Assembly (NCBI GenBank): GCA_004292755.1
Contig: RDXE01000029.1
Coordinates: 62,001-126,000 of the forward strand
Direction of reading: 5' to 3'
From: Alphaproteobacteria bacterium
GTDB taxonomy: Bacteria > Pseudomonadota > Alphaproteobacteria > Elsterales > Elsteraceae
DNA: 64,000 bases
Translations under genes and position numbers: made by a program
In this document: piece after piece, positions 9,143 through 17,977 of the stretch
How the letters are laid out: each line of letters starts with the position of its first letter
How positions within the stretch are numbered: position 1 is the stretch's first letter
The notes under the pieces: model-generated
The model's database searches: none
Told to the model about the DNA's origin: nothing
Seen by the model: the letters and a program-made list of their open reading frames with translations, nothing else

Positions 9143-9724
9143 ATGATCAATGCCATGTGCCTAGCGCGTGGCATTTTTGCCATCTGGGCCCTTGCCCTCG
9201 GTTTTCTGGCTCCTAGCGCCAGTTTTGGGCAATCGGGCGAGCGGTTTGAGCGCTTGATGGAGCAAGCGTTTCAAGCCATGGGCGACCGAATTGCCGGGGA
9301 TAATGTGCGTCTGCGAACAACAGATCGCACCGGCGCACGCGAAGTGCGCCAAGTGTTCGACCATGTGCAGGAACTGGCGCTGATGGCGATCGACGGGCGG
9401 TCACCAGACCCGGCGGCTCAGGCCTATCTGCGGGCGGAGGGGTTGCGCGCGGGTCTGGCGTGTGTGTCCGACATCCTGGCGCGCAGCCCGGTCGCCGCGA
9501 TGATGTTTCGCGCCATCGACCCGGACTTGCTGATCAATCTGGACACTGTTGAGTATCGCGAGATCCAGCAGCGCTACATCCAGGAAAACGGCCTGCGCCT
9601 ATCCGAGCGCACCCAAGAGAACCGCCGCCAGCGCGCTCAAGCCTATGTGAGCGGTCGCTTGCTGATGGTCACCTACTGCCAACGCATCGGCGATCAAGTG
9701 AACCGCGCCCTAGCGGGCGGCTAG
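9143..9724 (+). CDS. Hypothetical secreted protein
   Basis: About 193 residues, not recognised. The N-terminus MINAMCLARGIFAIWALALG followed by FLAPSASFGQ is a signal peptide with probable cleavage before Gln-Ser-Gly. The mature part is helical and charged (QQRYIQENGLRLSERTQENR) with two cysteines (around ACVSD and TYCQR) that could form a periplasmic disulphide. Start is uncertain: ATG 9143, ATG 9155 or GTG 9116 are in frame and none has a standard RBS. The strong GGAGG at 9074 is too far upstream, separated by a hairpin. Confidence 0.65.
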   Translation: MINAMCLARGIFAIWALALGFLAPSASFGQSGERFERLMEQAFQAMGDRIAGDNVRLRTTDRTGAREVRQVFDHVQELALMAIDGRSPDPAAQAYLRAEGLRAGLACVSDILARSPVAAMMFRAIDPDLLINLDTVEYREIQQRYIQENGLRLSERTQENRRQRAQAYVSGRLLMVTYCQRIGDQVNRALAGG

Positions 9725-9746
9725 ACACTGTTGGGCGGCATTCATC

Positions 9747-10130
9747 TCACATACCCACTGGGCTGACATTGTAGTGGGCGGCATAGGCGTTCTCGAGCGA
9801 GGGCAGAATCTCGACTATATCGAAGTATGTTCCCCAGAAGCGGCTTTCTCGGAGATGCTCGACCAGGGATTGATACTGTTCTAGGCTGGCTGTTTCCCAG
9901 ACGATGACATCAGAAACCCTTGCATTGTACGCCTCACAGTCAAAGAAGCGCATAGCAACTTTTGGGTGTCTGGCCAGGATCGGATTGATTTCATTGCGCA
10001 GAAAATCAAATCGCTGCTCTGGGCGCAAAAGTAACCAGGTTGGCAGCGTGCGAACCAGCATAAAGATAGTGAACGAGATGCGCTTTGGCTCGTCCGAAGG
10101 CTTGTTTGCCGTCATAGATTCAAGCGTCAT
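9747..10130 (-). CDS. Darcynin-family protein of unknown function
   Basis: 127 residues matching the pattern of the darcynin family: FTIFMLVRTLPTWLLLRPEQR, shown here only in part, then ARHPKVAMRFFDCEAYNARV, DVIVWETASLEQYQSLVEHL and FWGTYFDIVEILPSLENAYA. The family is small and has no established function to my knowledge. The gene is less GC-rich than neighbours and is divergent from a TetR regulator 135 bases away, an arrangement that often means the regulator controls the gene. The start at 10130 lacks a clear RBS; ATG 10115 is an alternative. Confidence 0.75.
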   Translation of the reverse strand: MTLESMTANKPSDEPKRISFTIFMLVRTLPTWLLLRPEQRFDFLRNEINPILARHPKVAMRFFDCEAYNARVSDVIVWETASLEQYQSLVEHLRESRFWGTYFDIVEILPSLENAYAAHYNVSPVGM

Positions 10131-10265
10131 TGGTATATCTCCGTATTGCAGATGGTAGGGTGTCAGTCAAACAGCTTCGTACTTTATGGAGTCCGTAGCC
10201 TTGACTGGAGTGAGAATACCGGGAGAAGCTTTCGGCGCAAACTCGCATCTGAGCAAAGAGCAGTC

Positions 10266-10883
10266 ATGACGGCACAGCACCCGTTAACTCCGCGCCGGCA
10301 GCCGAGTCAGCGGCGCTCTCAGGCGACCGTTGAGGTGATCCTGACTGCTGCGGCTCAGGTTTTGGATCGCACCGGCTTGGCCGGATTCACCACCAATGCC
10401 GTTGCTGAACGGGCGGGCGTCAGCATCGGTTCAGTGTATCAGTACTTTCCAAACAAAGATGCCATCACCGCTGCCCTGATTGCGCGCTCCAGCGCCAGTT
10501 TGCGGACCGCCCTTGCGAGTGCGATTGATCAGGCAACTGGCCAGCCGCTTCACACGGGATTGACGTTGCTGGTGCGCGCAGCTGTCGCCCATCAACTCGC
10601 CCGACCGGCGCTGGAACGCACGCTTGATCAGCAAGAACTCCGATTGGGATTGGCTGTGGCGGACGCGGCTAACCTCATGCTGCTGCGCGCTGATCTGATC
10701 AGGTTTCTGGACCATCACCAGGGCACTCTGACCTCACCGGATCACGCCTCGCTGGCCAGCGATGCCCTCGCGATTGCACGCGCGTTGATCGACGGGGCTG
10801 CATGTCGCGGTGAGTTGGATGCTCAGCGTCTCGAGCGGGATGTGGTAAGAACGCTGATAGCGTTCCTGGCCGGGCCATCCTAA
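10266..10883 (+). CDS. TetR-family transcriptional regulator
   Basis: About 205 residues. The N-terminal helix-turn-helix has the TetR signature: VILTAAAQVLDRTGLAGFTT, then AVAERAGVSIGSVYQYFPNK with DAITAALIAR. The C-terminal ligand/dimerisation half is divergent, so no effector can be named. ATG 10266 is the natural start; a longer open frame to 10146 adds 40 residues not expected in the family. It is divergent from the darcynin gene; in the spacer the arms CAGTCAA and TTGACTG form a wide inverted repeat, too far apart to call an operator with confidence. Confidence 0.88.
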   Translation: MTAQHPLTPRRQPSQRRSQATVEVILTAAAQVLDRTGLAGFTTNAVAERAGVSIGSVYQYFPNKDAITAALIARSSASLRTALASAIDQATGQPLHTGLTLLVRAAVAHQLARPALERTLDQQELRLGLAVADAANLMLLRADLIRFLDHHQGTLTSPDHASLASDALAIARALIDGAACRGELDAQRLERDVVRTLIAFLAGPS

Positions 10884-10933
10884 CGATCACCGCCCCCGGT
10901 CCAAATCCCACCGCCCGCCGACCCGGACCCGGC

Positions 10934-12370
10934 CTATGCCAATGGTCGAACCGGTGCCGCGGGGTCAAACTCTGGCGTGTCGTAGGCCAGCATGCCGTGA
11001 TAGTGCGCCTCCAAGTCGGCTTCGAACAACCGGCGACCGATAGCGCCAACCAGCTTTGGAATCGCAAACTTCATCCCGTTGATGGAGCTGCCGGACGGGC
11101 CGAACGACAAGGTGGCGGCGAAGCTGAACAGGTGGATCGACGACAGCCATGGTGCTGTGCCCGCGGTGCGCTCTTGCAAGGTGAAGCCGTCGCCCAGATA
11201 GGGGAACAGGCCCATCCGCTCATCGCTCAACGCAGCGGGCGGGGTGTAGCGGTCGCGCCAGCGGGCGATGAGCGGGTTTAGGGCTTGCAGTTCCGGCTGC
11301 AGGCTCGCGTCCATCGCGAAGCCCGTGCCAGCGACGACGAAATCAACCACATGGCGTCCCTGTGGGGTTTCGATCTCAACGCCAGCCGGGGTCGCACGGG
11401 TGCTGAGAAACGGCGCGCCGGTGACCACGCGGAAGCCCGCATGGCGTCGGCACCGCTCCCAGGTTTCTACCGGCAGCGCCTCCCGAATGCCCAGGAGATG
11501 GTGCATGAACCGCCAACGCTCGGCGTCGGGCAGGCTGTGGAAGTGGCGCAGAAAGCCGTGAAACGACAACCACTTGTAGGGCTGGATGCGCTGGAGGGCC
11601 GGGCGGCGGCAGAACAGCGTCACCTCTGCCCCATGCTCCAGAGCTGTGGCGGCATTGTCGAAGGCCGATGCCCCCGCGCCCAACACCGCGACCCGCTTGC
11701 CACTGAGGGCTGGGAAGTCAATCGGCTCAGCGGTGTGGGCCCGGAGCGGGGCGGGTAGGGACGCCACCACCTCTGGCATCCACCAGCGCCCCGGTGATTC
11801 GATGCCTGTCGCCAGCACCAGCGCGCGGGTGGCGAGGTGGTAGCGCCCTTCCGGCCCCTCAACTTCGGCGATCATACCCCCCGTGGTTGGGCTGACACCG
11901 ATCAGCCGCGTGCTGTGGCGCACTGGCAGGTCCAGCACCCGGCGATACCAGCTGAGATAGGCTGCCCAGGACTCCTTGGGAATCTTGCCCAGTGCCTCCC
12001 ACGCCGATCGGCCGAATTGCGCCTCAAACCAGGATTGATAGGCGAGGGAGGGGATATCGAGGTCCGGCCCGTTGACCGACTTCCAGGAGCGCAGGGTCTT
12101 CATCCGCGCGAAGCTTAGCCACGGCCCCTCCGTGTCTGGCTCGGCTTTGTCGATCACCAGGATGTTGGTGATGCGCTCCTGCTTTAGGCCGAAGGCGGCG
12201 GCCAGCCCACCTTGCCCGGCGCCAACGATCAGCACGTCAAGCATCGCAGTGCCATCGGCGGTTGAGCGGGGGCGCACCCAGTCCAGCTCTGGATAGGCGA
12301 TGATCTGGAGGTCGTGGCGCACCCGCGCTTCCAGCGCTGCGAGGCCGTCGTGAGCAAGCAAACTGTCCAT
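10934..12370 (-). CDS. FAD-dependent NAD(P)-binding oxidoreductase (flavin monooxygenase-like)
   Basis: About 478 residues. An N-terminal FAD-binding Rossmann motif DVLIVGAGQGGLAAAFGL starts near residue 44, and a second NAD(P) motif KRVAVLGAGASAFDNA lies mid-protein; an ATGIESPG-type ATG segment precedes it. This two-dinucleotide layout is that of flavin-containing monooxygenases and related hydroxylases/BVMOs; the full FMO fingerprint is not obvious. LFSFAATLSFGPSGSSINGM is near the C-terminus. The ATG at 12370 starts just before the conserved region. It is divergent from the ECF sigma factor gene across 118 bases, so regulation by that sigma factor is possible but unproven. Confidence 0.85.
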   Translation of the reverse strand: MDSLLAHDGLAALEARVRHDLQIIAYPELDWVRPRSTADGTAMLDVLIVGAGQGGLAAAFGLKQERITNILVIDKAEPDTEGPWLSFARMKTLRSWKSVNGPDLDIPSLAYQSWFEAQFGRSAWEALGKIPKESWAAYLSWYRRVLDLPVRHSTRLIGVSPTTGGMIAEVEGPEGRYHLATRALVLATGIESPGRWWMPEVVASLPAPLRAHTAEPIDFPALSGKRVAVLGAGASAFDNAATALEHGAEVTLFCRRPALQRIQPYKWLSFHGFLRHFHSLPDAERWRFMHHLLGIREALPVETWERCRRHAGFRVVTGAPFLSTRATPAGVEIETPQGRHVVDFVVAGTGFAMDASLQPELQALNPLIARWRDRYTPPAALSDERMGLFPYLGDGFTLQERTAGTAPWLSSIHLFSFAATLSFGPSGSSINGMKFAIPKLVGAIGRRLFEADLEAHYHGMLAYDTPEFDPAAPVRPLA

Positions 12371-12488
12371 ATCCGCTAGCCTATCGGACTGCTCCGCCGG
12401 TTCAACCGCTGCAATCGAATGGTTATCGGTTCGATGCCTAGCCTTTGCCCGCGATCCGGCGACACTGCCCTCAACACTGGGAGACGCG

Positions 12489-13064
12489 ATGATGCGCGAC
12501 GCAAGAGAGTGGCACGCCAGCACGCACACCGATTGGGCCCTGATGATGCAGGCAGCCCAAGGGGGTGACACGGTGACCTACCGCCGTTTGCTGCGTGACC
12601 TCGTCCCGTTCCTGCGTGCGATGGCGGTGAAGGTGACGGGTCGGCCAGACATGGCGGACGACGTGGTGCAGGAAACCCTGATCGCCGTGCACAGGGTGCG
12701 GGCCAGCTATGACCCGGCCCGCCCGTTTCAGCCTTGGGTTGTCTCCATCCTGCGCCGCCGTGCCATCGACCTCCTGCGCGCCCAGGGCCGCCGCGGCCAA
12801 ACGGCTGACCTGATCGATGCCGCCAACATCGCCGACCCGCACAGCACCAATGCCGTCGATCAAATCGAAGCACGCCAGACCCTGGCTCAGGCGCTGTCAG
12901 CGCTTACGCCCGGTCAACGCCAGGCCATCGAATTGATGAAGCTGCGCGAGCTGTCCTTGAAGGAAGCGGCCCACGAAAGCGGCCTGTCGATCCCCGCCCT
13001 CAAGGTCGCCACCCACCGTGCGGTCAAAGCCCTCAGCGCCGCTTGGGGGCATCGGGCGCTGTGA
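12489..13064 (+). CDS. ECF-type sigma-70 family RNA polymerase sigma factor
   Basis: 191 residues with only sigma-2 and sigma-4 regions. Region 2 reads FLRAMAVKVTGRPDMADDVV then QETLIAVHR and PWVVSILRRRAIDLLR. Region 4 reads LSALTPGQRQAIELMKLREL then SLKEAAHESGLSIPALKVAT, the -35 recognition helix-turn-helix. RBS GGGAGA precedes the ATG pair. No anti-sigma gene (for example a DUF1109/NrsF type often found next to alphaproteobacterial ECF factors) is adjacent: upstream is a divergent oxidoreductase and downstream a toxin module. An inverted repeat ATCGAA-N10-TTCGAT lies at 12414-12435 in the divergent spacer. Confidence 0.92.
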   Translation: MMRDAREWHASTHTDWALMMQAAQGGDTVTYRRLLRDLVPFLRAMAVKVTGRPDMADDVVQETLIAVHRVRASYDPARPFQPWVVSILRRRAIDLLRAQGRRGQTADLIDAANIADPHSTNAVDQIEARQTLAQALSALTPGQRQAIELMKLRELSLKEAAHESGLSIPALKVATHRAVKALSAAWGHRAL

Positions 13065-13131
13065 GGCGGTGTGCGCGCGTGGCGGTCAATGCCTTGATGC
13101 TGCCTGACCGCATCGTATACCTTGTCTGGGT

Positions 13132-13566
13132 ATGAGGATTGTGCTGGACACAGACGTGCTGGTCGCCGCCATCCAGAGCCCAACGGGCGCGTCTCGTGAA
13201 ATACTCAGCATGATCCTCAGCAGAAAGGGGAGTGGCGCGCTGTCGATAGCGGTTTCGACGGCACTGTTCTTGGAGTACGAGGCAGTGCTGCTTCGGTCTG
13301 AACGCCTTGCGGCGGCAAAGGCCACGCCAACCGATATTGCTGATGTGCTCAATGGACTGGCGGAGGTGGCGGTGCCAGTTGGTTTGGCCTATCGTCTGCG
13401 GCCAACAGGTGCACATGCCGACGATGAACTGGTCGTTGAGACGGCAGTCAATGGCATTGCCGATGTGATCGCGACCTTTAATGTACGCCATGTCCAAAGC
13501 GCCGCCGCTCGCTTTGGCATCGCAGTGGAAACACCTAGTAAAGTCCTGCGGAGGATCAGATCATGA
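13132..13566 (+). CDS. PIN-domain toxin of a putative toxin-antitoxin pair (COG1569 type)
   Basis: 144 residues: MRIVLDTDVLVAAIQSPTGA with two early aspartates, ALFLEYEAVLLR with the conserved Glu, HADDELVVETAVNGIADVI with the acidic pair, then TFNVRHVQSAAARFGI and the family ending VETPSKVLRRI. Predicted Mg-dependent ribonuclease. Unlike the module at 3.2 kb the toxin comes first and its stop overlaps the antitoxin ATG by 4 bases (ATGA). A short inverted repeat ATACC-N7-GGTAT (13117-13133) overlaps the start codon and could be the autoregulatory operator. Confidence 0.87.
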   Translation: MRIVLDTDVLVAAIQSPTGASREILSMILSRKGSGALSIAVSTALFLEYEAVLLRSERLAAAKATPTDIADVLNGLAEVAVPVGLAYRLRPTGAHADDELVVETAVNGIADVIATFNVRHVQSAAARFGIAVETPSKVLRRIRS

Positions 13567-13817
13567 GTATGACAACAATCCCGCTGCGACTGCCCGAGGA
13601 TCTCAAGACGTTGGCGACCGAGCAGGCTGAGGCGATGGGTGTTAGCCTGAATCAGTATGTAGGGATGACTTTGGCAATCCGGGTCGGCGCCCAGGCCGAG
13701 GCCGAGGCTTTTTTCGCACGGCGTGGCGCGTGCGGCTCTCGAGAGCGAGCTTTGGCAGCATTGGCGCGGATCGGAGGCGCCGATGAGCCGACCGATGAGG
13801 ACCGGATCAATCTGTGA
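13563..13817 (+). CDS. Ribbon-helix-helix antitoxin (HicB-like C-terminal fold)
   Basis: 84 residues with an RHH DNA-binding start: TTIPLRLPEDLKTLATEQAE, then AMGVSLNQYVGMTLAIRVG. The C-terminal part (ALAALARIGGADEPTDEDRI) would contact the PIN toxin. It is translationally coupled to the toxin by a 4-base overlap. RHH antitoxins of this class bind the operon promoter as dimers and neutralise the toxin. Confidence 0.82.
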   Translation: MSMTTIPLRLPEDLKTLATEQAEAMGVSLNQYVGMTLAIRVGAQAEAEAFFARRGACGSRERALAALARIGGADEPTDEDRINL

Positions 13818-13877
13818 GCAAGAGTGCCTGCGTCGGCGGGGTAAGATCATCAGCTGAGGTTTCGGTGCTCTGCTGAA

Positions 13878-13923
13878 AATAGAGACAAGAAAGATTGGCG
13901 GGACCTGTCCTTTCGTCTCTATT
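13878..13923. repeat. Imperfect 46-base inverted repeat
   Basis: AATAGAGAC (13878-13886) and GTCTCTATT (13915-13923) are perfect 9-base arms; inside them AAAG (13890-13893) can pair with CTTT (13910-13913). It lies 60 bases after the antitoxin stop. It could be a terminator for the toxin module, though no clean T-run follows, or a small mobile repeat. Confidence 0.45.
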
Positions 13924-14122
13924 CTGCTCTGATGCAGATGGCAGTCGCGTCAAAACAAACAGCGTGTGTTAAGATCAAGCTGACTAGGGTTCTGATAACA
14001 ACAACTTCCACAAAGAAGCTCTTGTCTCGTATGCACCAACGCAGAAAGGGTGAGCTCCTTGAGGCACCGGTAATTGGTAACGCGAAACCCTTCAATAACA
14101 GCCATCAGGATCGTCCAGGCAT

Positions 14123-14154
14123 CCTCCCCCAGCCACCGGGATGGCTGGGGGAGG
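14123..14154 (-). terminator. Strong hairpin after the cox-like operon
   Basis: CCTCCCCCAGCCA (14123-14135) and TGGCTGGGGGAGG (14142-14154) form a perfect 13-bp stem with a 6-base loop, 8 bases beyond the coxM stop. On the minus strand no T-run follows, so it is either a terminator without a U-tract or an mRNA-stabilising 3' hairpin. Confidence 0.55.
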
Positions 14155-14162
14155 GGTGTCGG

Positions 14163-14960
14163 TTAGCCAGCGGCGGCGACGGCGCGTTTGGCCATGACGG
14201 TGATCAGGTGGGCGCGGTACTCGGCACTGGCGTGGATGTCGCTGTTGAGGCCATCGGAAGAGACGGTCACCCCGTCCAACGATCCCGCAGCGAAACCTTT
14301 GGCAGTCAGGGCAGCTTCCAGCTCGGTTGCGCGGAACACCCCACCACCAGCACCGGTCACGGCAACGCGGATGCCGGAGGCGGTGTCAGCGACGAACACC
14401 CCCACGATCGCATAGCGCGAGGCGGGGTTTGGGAACTTCGCGTAGGCTGCCCGCTTTGGTTTCGGGAAGCGCACGGCGGTCACCAACTCATCGTCTTCCA
14501 GCGCGGTTGAGAACATGCCGGTGAAGAAGTCATCGGCTGAGAGTTCGCGCTTGCTGGTCACAATCGTGGCACCCAAGCCCAGGCAGCCAGCTGGATAGTC
14601 AGCAGCAGGGTCGTGGTTTGCAATCGAGCCACCAATGGTGCCGCGATTGCGAACCTGCGGGTCGCCGATGCCTTCGGCCAGGGCGGCGAGTGCTGGGATG
14701 GCACCCTGCACCTCGGCACTGTGCGCCACTGCCGCGTGCTTGGTCATGGCACCAATGGTGACGGTGTCCCCCGCCACCGTGATGCCCGCCAACCCCTCGA
14801 TGCTGCCGAGATCGACCAGCGCGGAGGGGGCAGCCAGACGCTGCTTCAAGGTTGGGATCAGGGTTTGACCACCGGAGACGACCTTGGCATCGCCATCGGC
14901 CGCCAGGGCAGCCGCGGCCTCGGCAACAGTTTTCGGCTTCTGATAGGTGAATGCGTACAT
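14163..14960 (-). CDS. CO-dehydrogenase-like medium (FAD) subunit
   Basis: About 265 residues of the molybdenum hydroxylase FAD subunit: MYAFTYQKPKTVAEAAAALA, then AKVVSGGQTLIPTLKQRLAA (FAD-binding GGQTL motif), NRGTIGGSIANHDPAADYPA (second FAD motif, TIGGSIANHDPAAD) and the C-terminal CO_deh_flav_C region with RYAIVGVFVA. It transfers electrons from the 2Fe-2S subunit to the acceptor. It is last in the coxG-S-L-M order and lies 16 bases after coxL. ATG 14960 is the family start; an open frame to 15053 is out-of-family. Confidence 0.92.
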   Translation of the reverse strand: MYAFTYQKPKTVAEAAAALAADGDAKVVSGGQTLIPTLKQRLAAPSALVDLGSIEGLAGITVAGDTVTIGAMTKHAAVAHSAEVQGAIPALAALAEGIGDPQVRNRGTIGGSIANHDPAADYPAGCLGLGATIVTSKRELSADDFFTGMFSTALEDDELVTAVRFPKPKRAAYAKFPNPASRYAIVGVFVADTASGIRVAVTGAGGGVFRATELEAALTAKGFAAGSLDGVTVSSDGLNSDIHASAEYRAHLITVMAKRAVAAAG

Positions 14961-14976
14961 CGAACCTGCCCCCTCG

Positions 14977-17358
14977 TTACGACCGCGTGCCAGCTTGGAT
15001 CGCGCGCCACACTTTTTCCGGCGTGGCTGGCATGTCCATGTGGGTGACGCCATAGCCCTTCAGCGCGTCCACCACGGCGTTCATCACCGCTGGCGGCGAG
15101 CCGATGGCCCCAACCTCGCCGCAGCCCTTCACCCCCAAGGGATTGTGGGTGCACAAGGTCGTGTGATTTTCCACATGGAAGGACGGCAAGTCATCCGCCC
15201 GCGGCATGCAGTAATCCATCATCGAGCCAGTGAGAAGCTGGCCGCTGTCGTCGTACACACACTGCTCCAGCAAGGCTTGCCCAATGCCTTGGGCGACCCC
15301 GCCATGGATTTGACCTTCCACGATCATCGGATTGATCACGCGCCCGACATCATCCACAGCGGTGAACTTCACCACCTTGGTGACACCAGTTTCGGGATCA
15401 ACCTCCACCTCGCAGATATGGGTGCCACCGGGATAGGTGAAGTTCTTCGGATCGTAGAAGGCGGTTTCCTCCAGACCCGGCTCCAGCTCATCAATCGGGT
15501 AGTTGTGCGGCACATAGGCAGCGAGGGAGATTTCCGGCAAGCTCTTCTGCCGATCAGTGCCAGCCACCTTGAACAGGCCATCCTTGAACTCGATGTCGCT
15601 TTCAGCTGCTTCCAGCAGGTGTGCTGCGATCTTCCTGGCCTTGGCGATGATCTTGTCACACGCCTTCACGATCGCCGACCCGCCAACGGCCAGAGAGCGC
15701 GAGCCATAGGTGCCCATGCCGAACGGCACATTGGCAGTGTCGCCATGGACAATCTCAACCGAGTCAATGCCAACACCCAGGGCGTCGGCCACCACTTGGG
15801 CGAAGGTGGTCTCATGCCCCTGGCCATGGCTGTGGGTGCCTGTGAACACCGTGACCGAGCCGGTTGGGTGAACGCGAATCTTGCCCACTTCAAACAGACC
15901 AGCGCGGGCACCCAGCGATCCAACCACGGCCGAGGGGGCGATGCCGCAGGCTTCGAGGTACGTCGACAGACCAATGCCGCGCAGCTTGCCTGCCGCTTCG
16001 CTGGCGGCCTTGCGGGCGGCGAAACCGTCATAGTCCGCGGCCTTCAGGGCCGCATCCAGACAGCCCGCATAGTCGCCGCTGTCATACTGCAGGGCGACGG
16101 GGGTCTGGTACGGGTAGGCATCGGCTGGAATGAAGTTGCGCCGACGGATTTCCGCCCGATCAATGCCAGAGACGCGGGCAGCTTCGTCCACCAAGCGTTC
16201 CAGTAGGAAGGTTGCTTCGGGGCGACCCGCGCCACGATAGGCATCCACCGGCGTGGTGTTGGTGAACACCGCCTTAACCTCGGCATAGATCGCCGGGGTC
16301 TTGTACACCCCTGCCAGCAGGGTGGCGTACAGATAGGTCGGCACGGCCGGGGCGAAGGTGGAGAGATACGCCCCCATGTTGGCGAGGGTGGAGACGCGCA
16401 GCGCCAGGAACCGGCCCTCGGCATCCATCGCCAATTCGGCGTGGGTGACGTGGTCGCGACCGTGGGCATCGGTCATGAAGCTTTCCGTGCGCTCGGCCGT
16501 CCACTTCACGGGACGCTTCAGTTTGGCCGCTGCCCAGGTGCAGATCGCCTCTTCCGCGTAGTGATAGATCTTAGACCCAAAGCCACCGCCAACATCGGGT
16601 GCCAGCACGCGCAGCTTGTGCTCAGGAATCTTCAGCACAAATGCACCCATCAACAGCCGGATGACGTGCGGGTTCTGCGAGGTGGTGATCAGCGTGTGCT
16701 CGCCGGTGGCGGGATTGAAATCGCCCAGCGCCGCGCGCGGCTCCATCGCATTCGGGATCAAACGATTGTTGACCAGATCGATGGTGGCGACTTGCGCCGC
16801 TGACGCAAAGGCAGCGTCCACCGCCGCCTTATCGCCAATGTGCCAGTCATAGCAGATGTTGTTCTTGGCGTCCTCCCACACCAAAGGCGCGCCATCCACT
16901 GTTGCTTCTGTTGTGGTCGCAACAGCCGACAGCGCCTTGTATTCAACCTCTAGCGCCTCAGCGGCATCCTTTGCTTGGGCAAGCGTGTCGGCGATCACCA
17001 CTGCCACGGTGTCACCGACGTGGCGCACGCGGCCAACGGCAAGGGCGGGATGTGGCGGTTCCACCATCGGCGAGCCGTCTTTGGAGTGGATTTGCCAACC
17101 GCAGGGCAGGCCACCCACACCATCAGCAGCCATGTCGGCGCCGGTGAACACCGCGCGCACGCCAGCCATAGCCTTGGCGGCAGTGGTGTCAATCGAGACG
17201 ATCTCAGCATGCGCCATCGGTGAGCGCAGCAAATAGGCGTAGAGCTGGCCCGGACGATTGATGTCGTCGGTGTAGTTGCCCTTGCCGGTCAGGAATCGCA
17301 AATCCTCGCGCCGCTTCACGCTGGCGCCGATTTGATACGTCATCGGTGCATCAGGCAT
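14977..17358 (-). CDS. Form II CO-dehydrogenase-like molybdopterin large subunit
   Basis: 793 residues, the Mo-cofactor catalytic subunit of the xanthine oxidase family. The active-site loop near residue 370 reads AYRGAGR. That is the signature of form II CoxL-like proteins; verified aerobic CO dehydrogenases (form I) have AYXCSFR. Other family motifs: [33 protein letters not shown] in the variant [16 protein letters not shown], and [20 protein letters not shown] with the catalytic Glu. CO oxidation should therefore not be assumed; a carbonyl or heteroaromatic substrate is equally possible. GGGGG 6 bases upstream supports ATG 17358. Confidence 0.93.
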   Translation of the reverse strand: MPDAPMTYQIGASVKRREDLRFLTGKGNYTDDINRPGQLYAYLLRSPMAHAEIVSIDTTAAKAMAGVRAVFTGADMAADGVGGLPCGWQIHSKDGSPMVEPPHPALAVGRVRHVGDTVAVVIADTLAQAKDAAEALEVEYKALSAVATTTEATVDGAPLVWEDAKNNICYDWHIGDKAAVDAAFASAAQVATIDLVNNRLIPNAMEPRAALGDFNPATGEHTLITTSQNPHVIRLLMGAFVLKIPEHKLRVLAPDVGGGFGSKIYHYAEEAICTWAAAKLKRPVKWTAERTESFMTDAHGRDHVTHAELAMDAEGRFLALRVSTLANMGAYLSTFAPAVPTYLYATLLAGVYKTPAIYAEVKAVFTNTTPVDAYRGAGRPEATFLLERLVDEAARVSGIDRAEIRRRNFIPADAYPYQTPVALQYDSGDYAGCLDAALKAADYDGFAARKAASEAAGKLRGIGLSTYLEACGIAPSAVVGSLGARAGLFEVGKIRVHPTGSVTVFTGTHSHGQGHETTFAQVVADALGVGIDSVEIVHGDTANVPFGMGTYGSRSLAVGGSAIVKACDKIIAKARKIAAHLLEAAESDIEFKDGLFKVAGTDRQKSLPEISLAAYVPHNYPIDELEPGLEETAFYDPKNFTYPGGTHICEVEVDPETGVTKVVKFTAVDDVGRVINPMIVEGQIHGGVAQGIGQALLEQCVYDDSGQLLTGSMMDYCMPRADDLPSFHVENHTTLCTHNPLGVKGCGEVGAIGSPPAVMNAVVDALKGYGVTHMDMPATPEKVWRAIQAGTRS

Positions 17359-17361
17359 GGA

Positions 17362-17832
17362 TCACCCCCGCATCGCGGCAGCGGCGTGCTGCACGGCCTT
17401 GACGATGTTGTGATACCCGGTGCAGCGGCAGATGTTGCCCTCCAGCCACTCGCGGATCTCGGCTTCGCTGGGCGATGTGTTGTTCTGCAACAAATCAACA
17501 GCGCTCATCACCATGCCGGGGGTACAGAACCCGCACTGCAGGCCATGATGCTCCCGGAAAGCCTCCTGCACCGGGTGCAGAGTGCCATCGGTTGCCAGCC
17601 CTTCAATGGTGGTGACGCTGGCGCCGTCGGCCTGGACGGCCAGCATGGTGCAGCTTTTGACACTGGCGCCGTTGACATGCACGACGCACGCGCCGCACTG
17701 GCTGGTGTCACACCCGACGTGGGTGCCAGTCAGCGCCAAATGTTCGCGCAGAAGCTGCACCAGCAACGTCCGCGGTTCAACCGTCGCCGTCACGGCTGCG
17801 CCGTTGACGGTGAGCGAGACCTCGACCTGCAT
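17362..17832 (-). CDS. CO-dehydrogenase-like small subunit, 2x[2Fe-2S]
   Basis: 156 residues. The plant-ferredoxin-type cluster cysteines are C41, C46, C49 and C61 ([13 protein letters not shown]) and the second cluster uses C100, C103, C135 and C137 ([14 protein letters not shown]). This subunit passes electrons from the Mo site to FAD. A good RBS (GGGAGGAA) lies 6 bases before ATG 17832. coxL starts 3 bases after its stop. The subunit is shared by all molybdenum hydroxylases and does not define the substrate. Confidence 0.94.
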   Translation of the reverse strand: MQVEVSLTVNGAAVTATVEPRTLLVQLLREHLALTGTHVGCDTSQCGACVVHVNGASVKSCTMLAVQADGASVTTIEGLATDGTLHPVQEAFREHHGLQCGFCTPGMVMSAVDLLQNNTSPSEAEIREWLEGNICRCTGYHNIVKAVQHAAAAMRG

Positions 17833-17884
17833 TGACTATTCCTCCCGATCCGACACGTGCATGGTGTATCCGCCGGAAGGAGGG

Positions 17885-17901
17885 GTGCCGGTGCCCGGCA
17901 C
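17885..17901. repeat. Perfect hairpin between coxG and coxS
   Basis: GTGCCGG (17885-17891), TGC, CCGGCAC (17895-17901), in the 145-base gap between coxG and coxS. It may adjust relative expression of the two parts of the operon by termination or RNA processing. Confidence 0.4.
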
Positions 17902-17977
17902 AGAGATTGTTATTGGTATTCGCCCCCTTCAGCGACCGAACCAAGCTTAGCGCACAGACCGGGGGCGTCGTCCACCC

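Larger units (their letters stand above)
13818..14162. other. 345-base intergenic region with two inverted repeats
   Basis: Between the antitoxin stop and the coxM stop. No gene found. The first half is A/T-richer than the surroundings (around 13935-14100), which may mark decayed DNA. It contains the repeat at 13878-13923 and the hairpin at 14123-14154, listed separately. Confidence 0.6.

Noticed and set aside
13932-14162. A small gene or RNA gene in the A/T-rich spacer
   Set aside because: No RBS-supported frame, no cloverleaf and no conserved motif could be seen; only inverted repeats.
14947-16206. Plus-strand frame of about 420 codons over the cox-like large subunit
   Set aside because: Antisense to the molybdopterin subunit, which has full family motifs.
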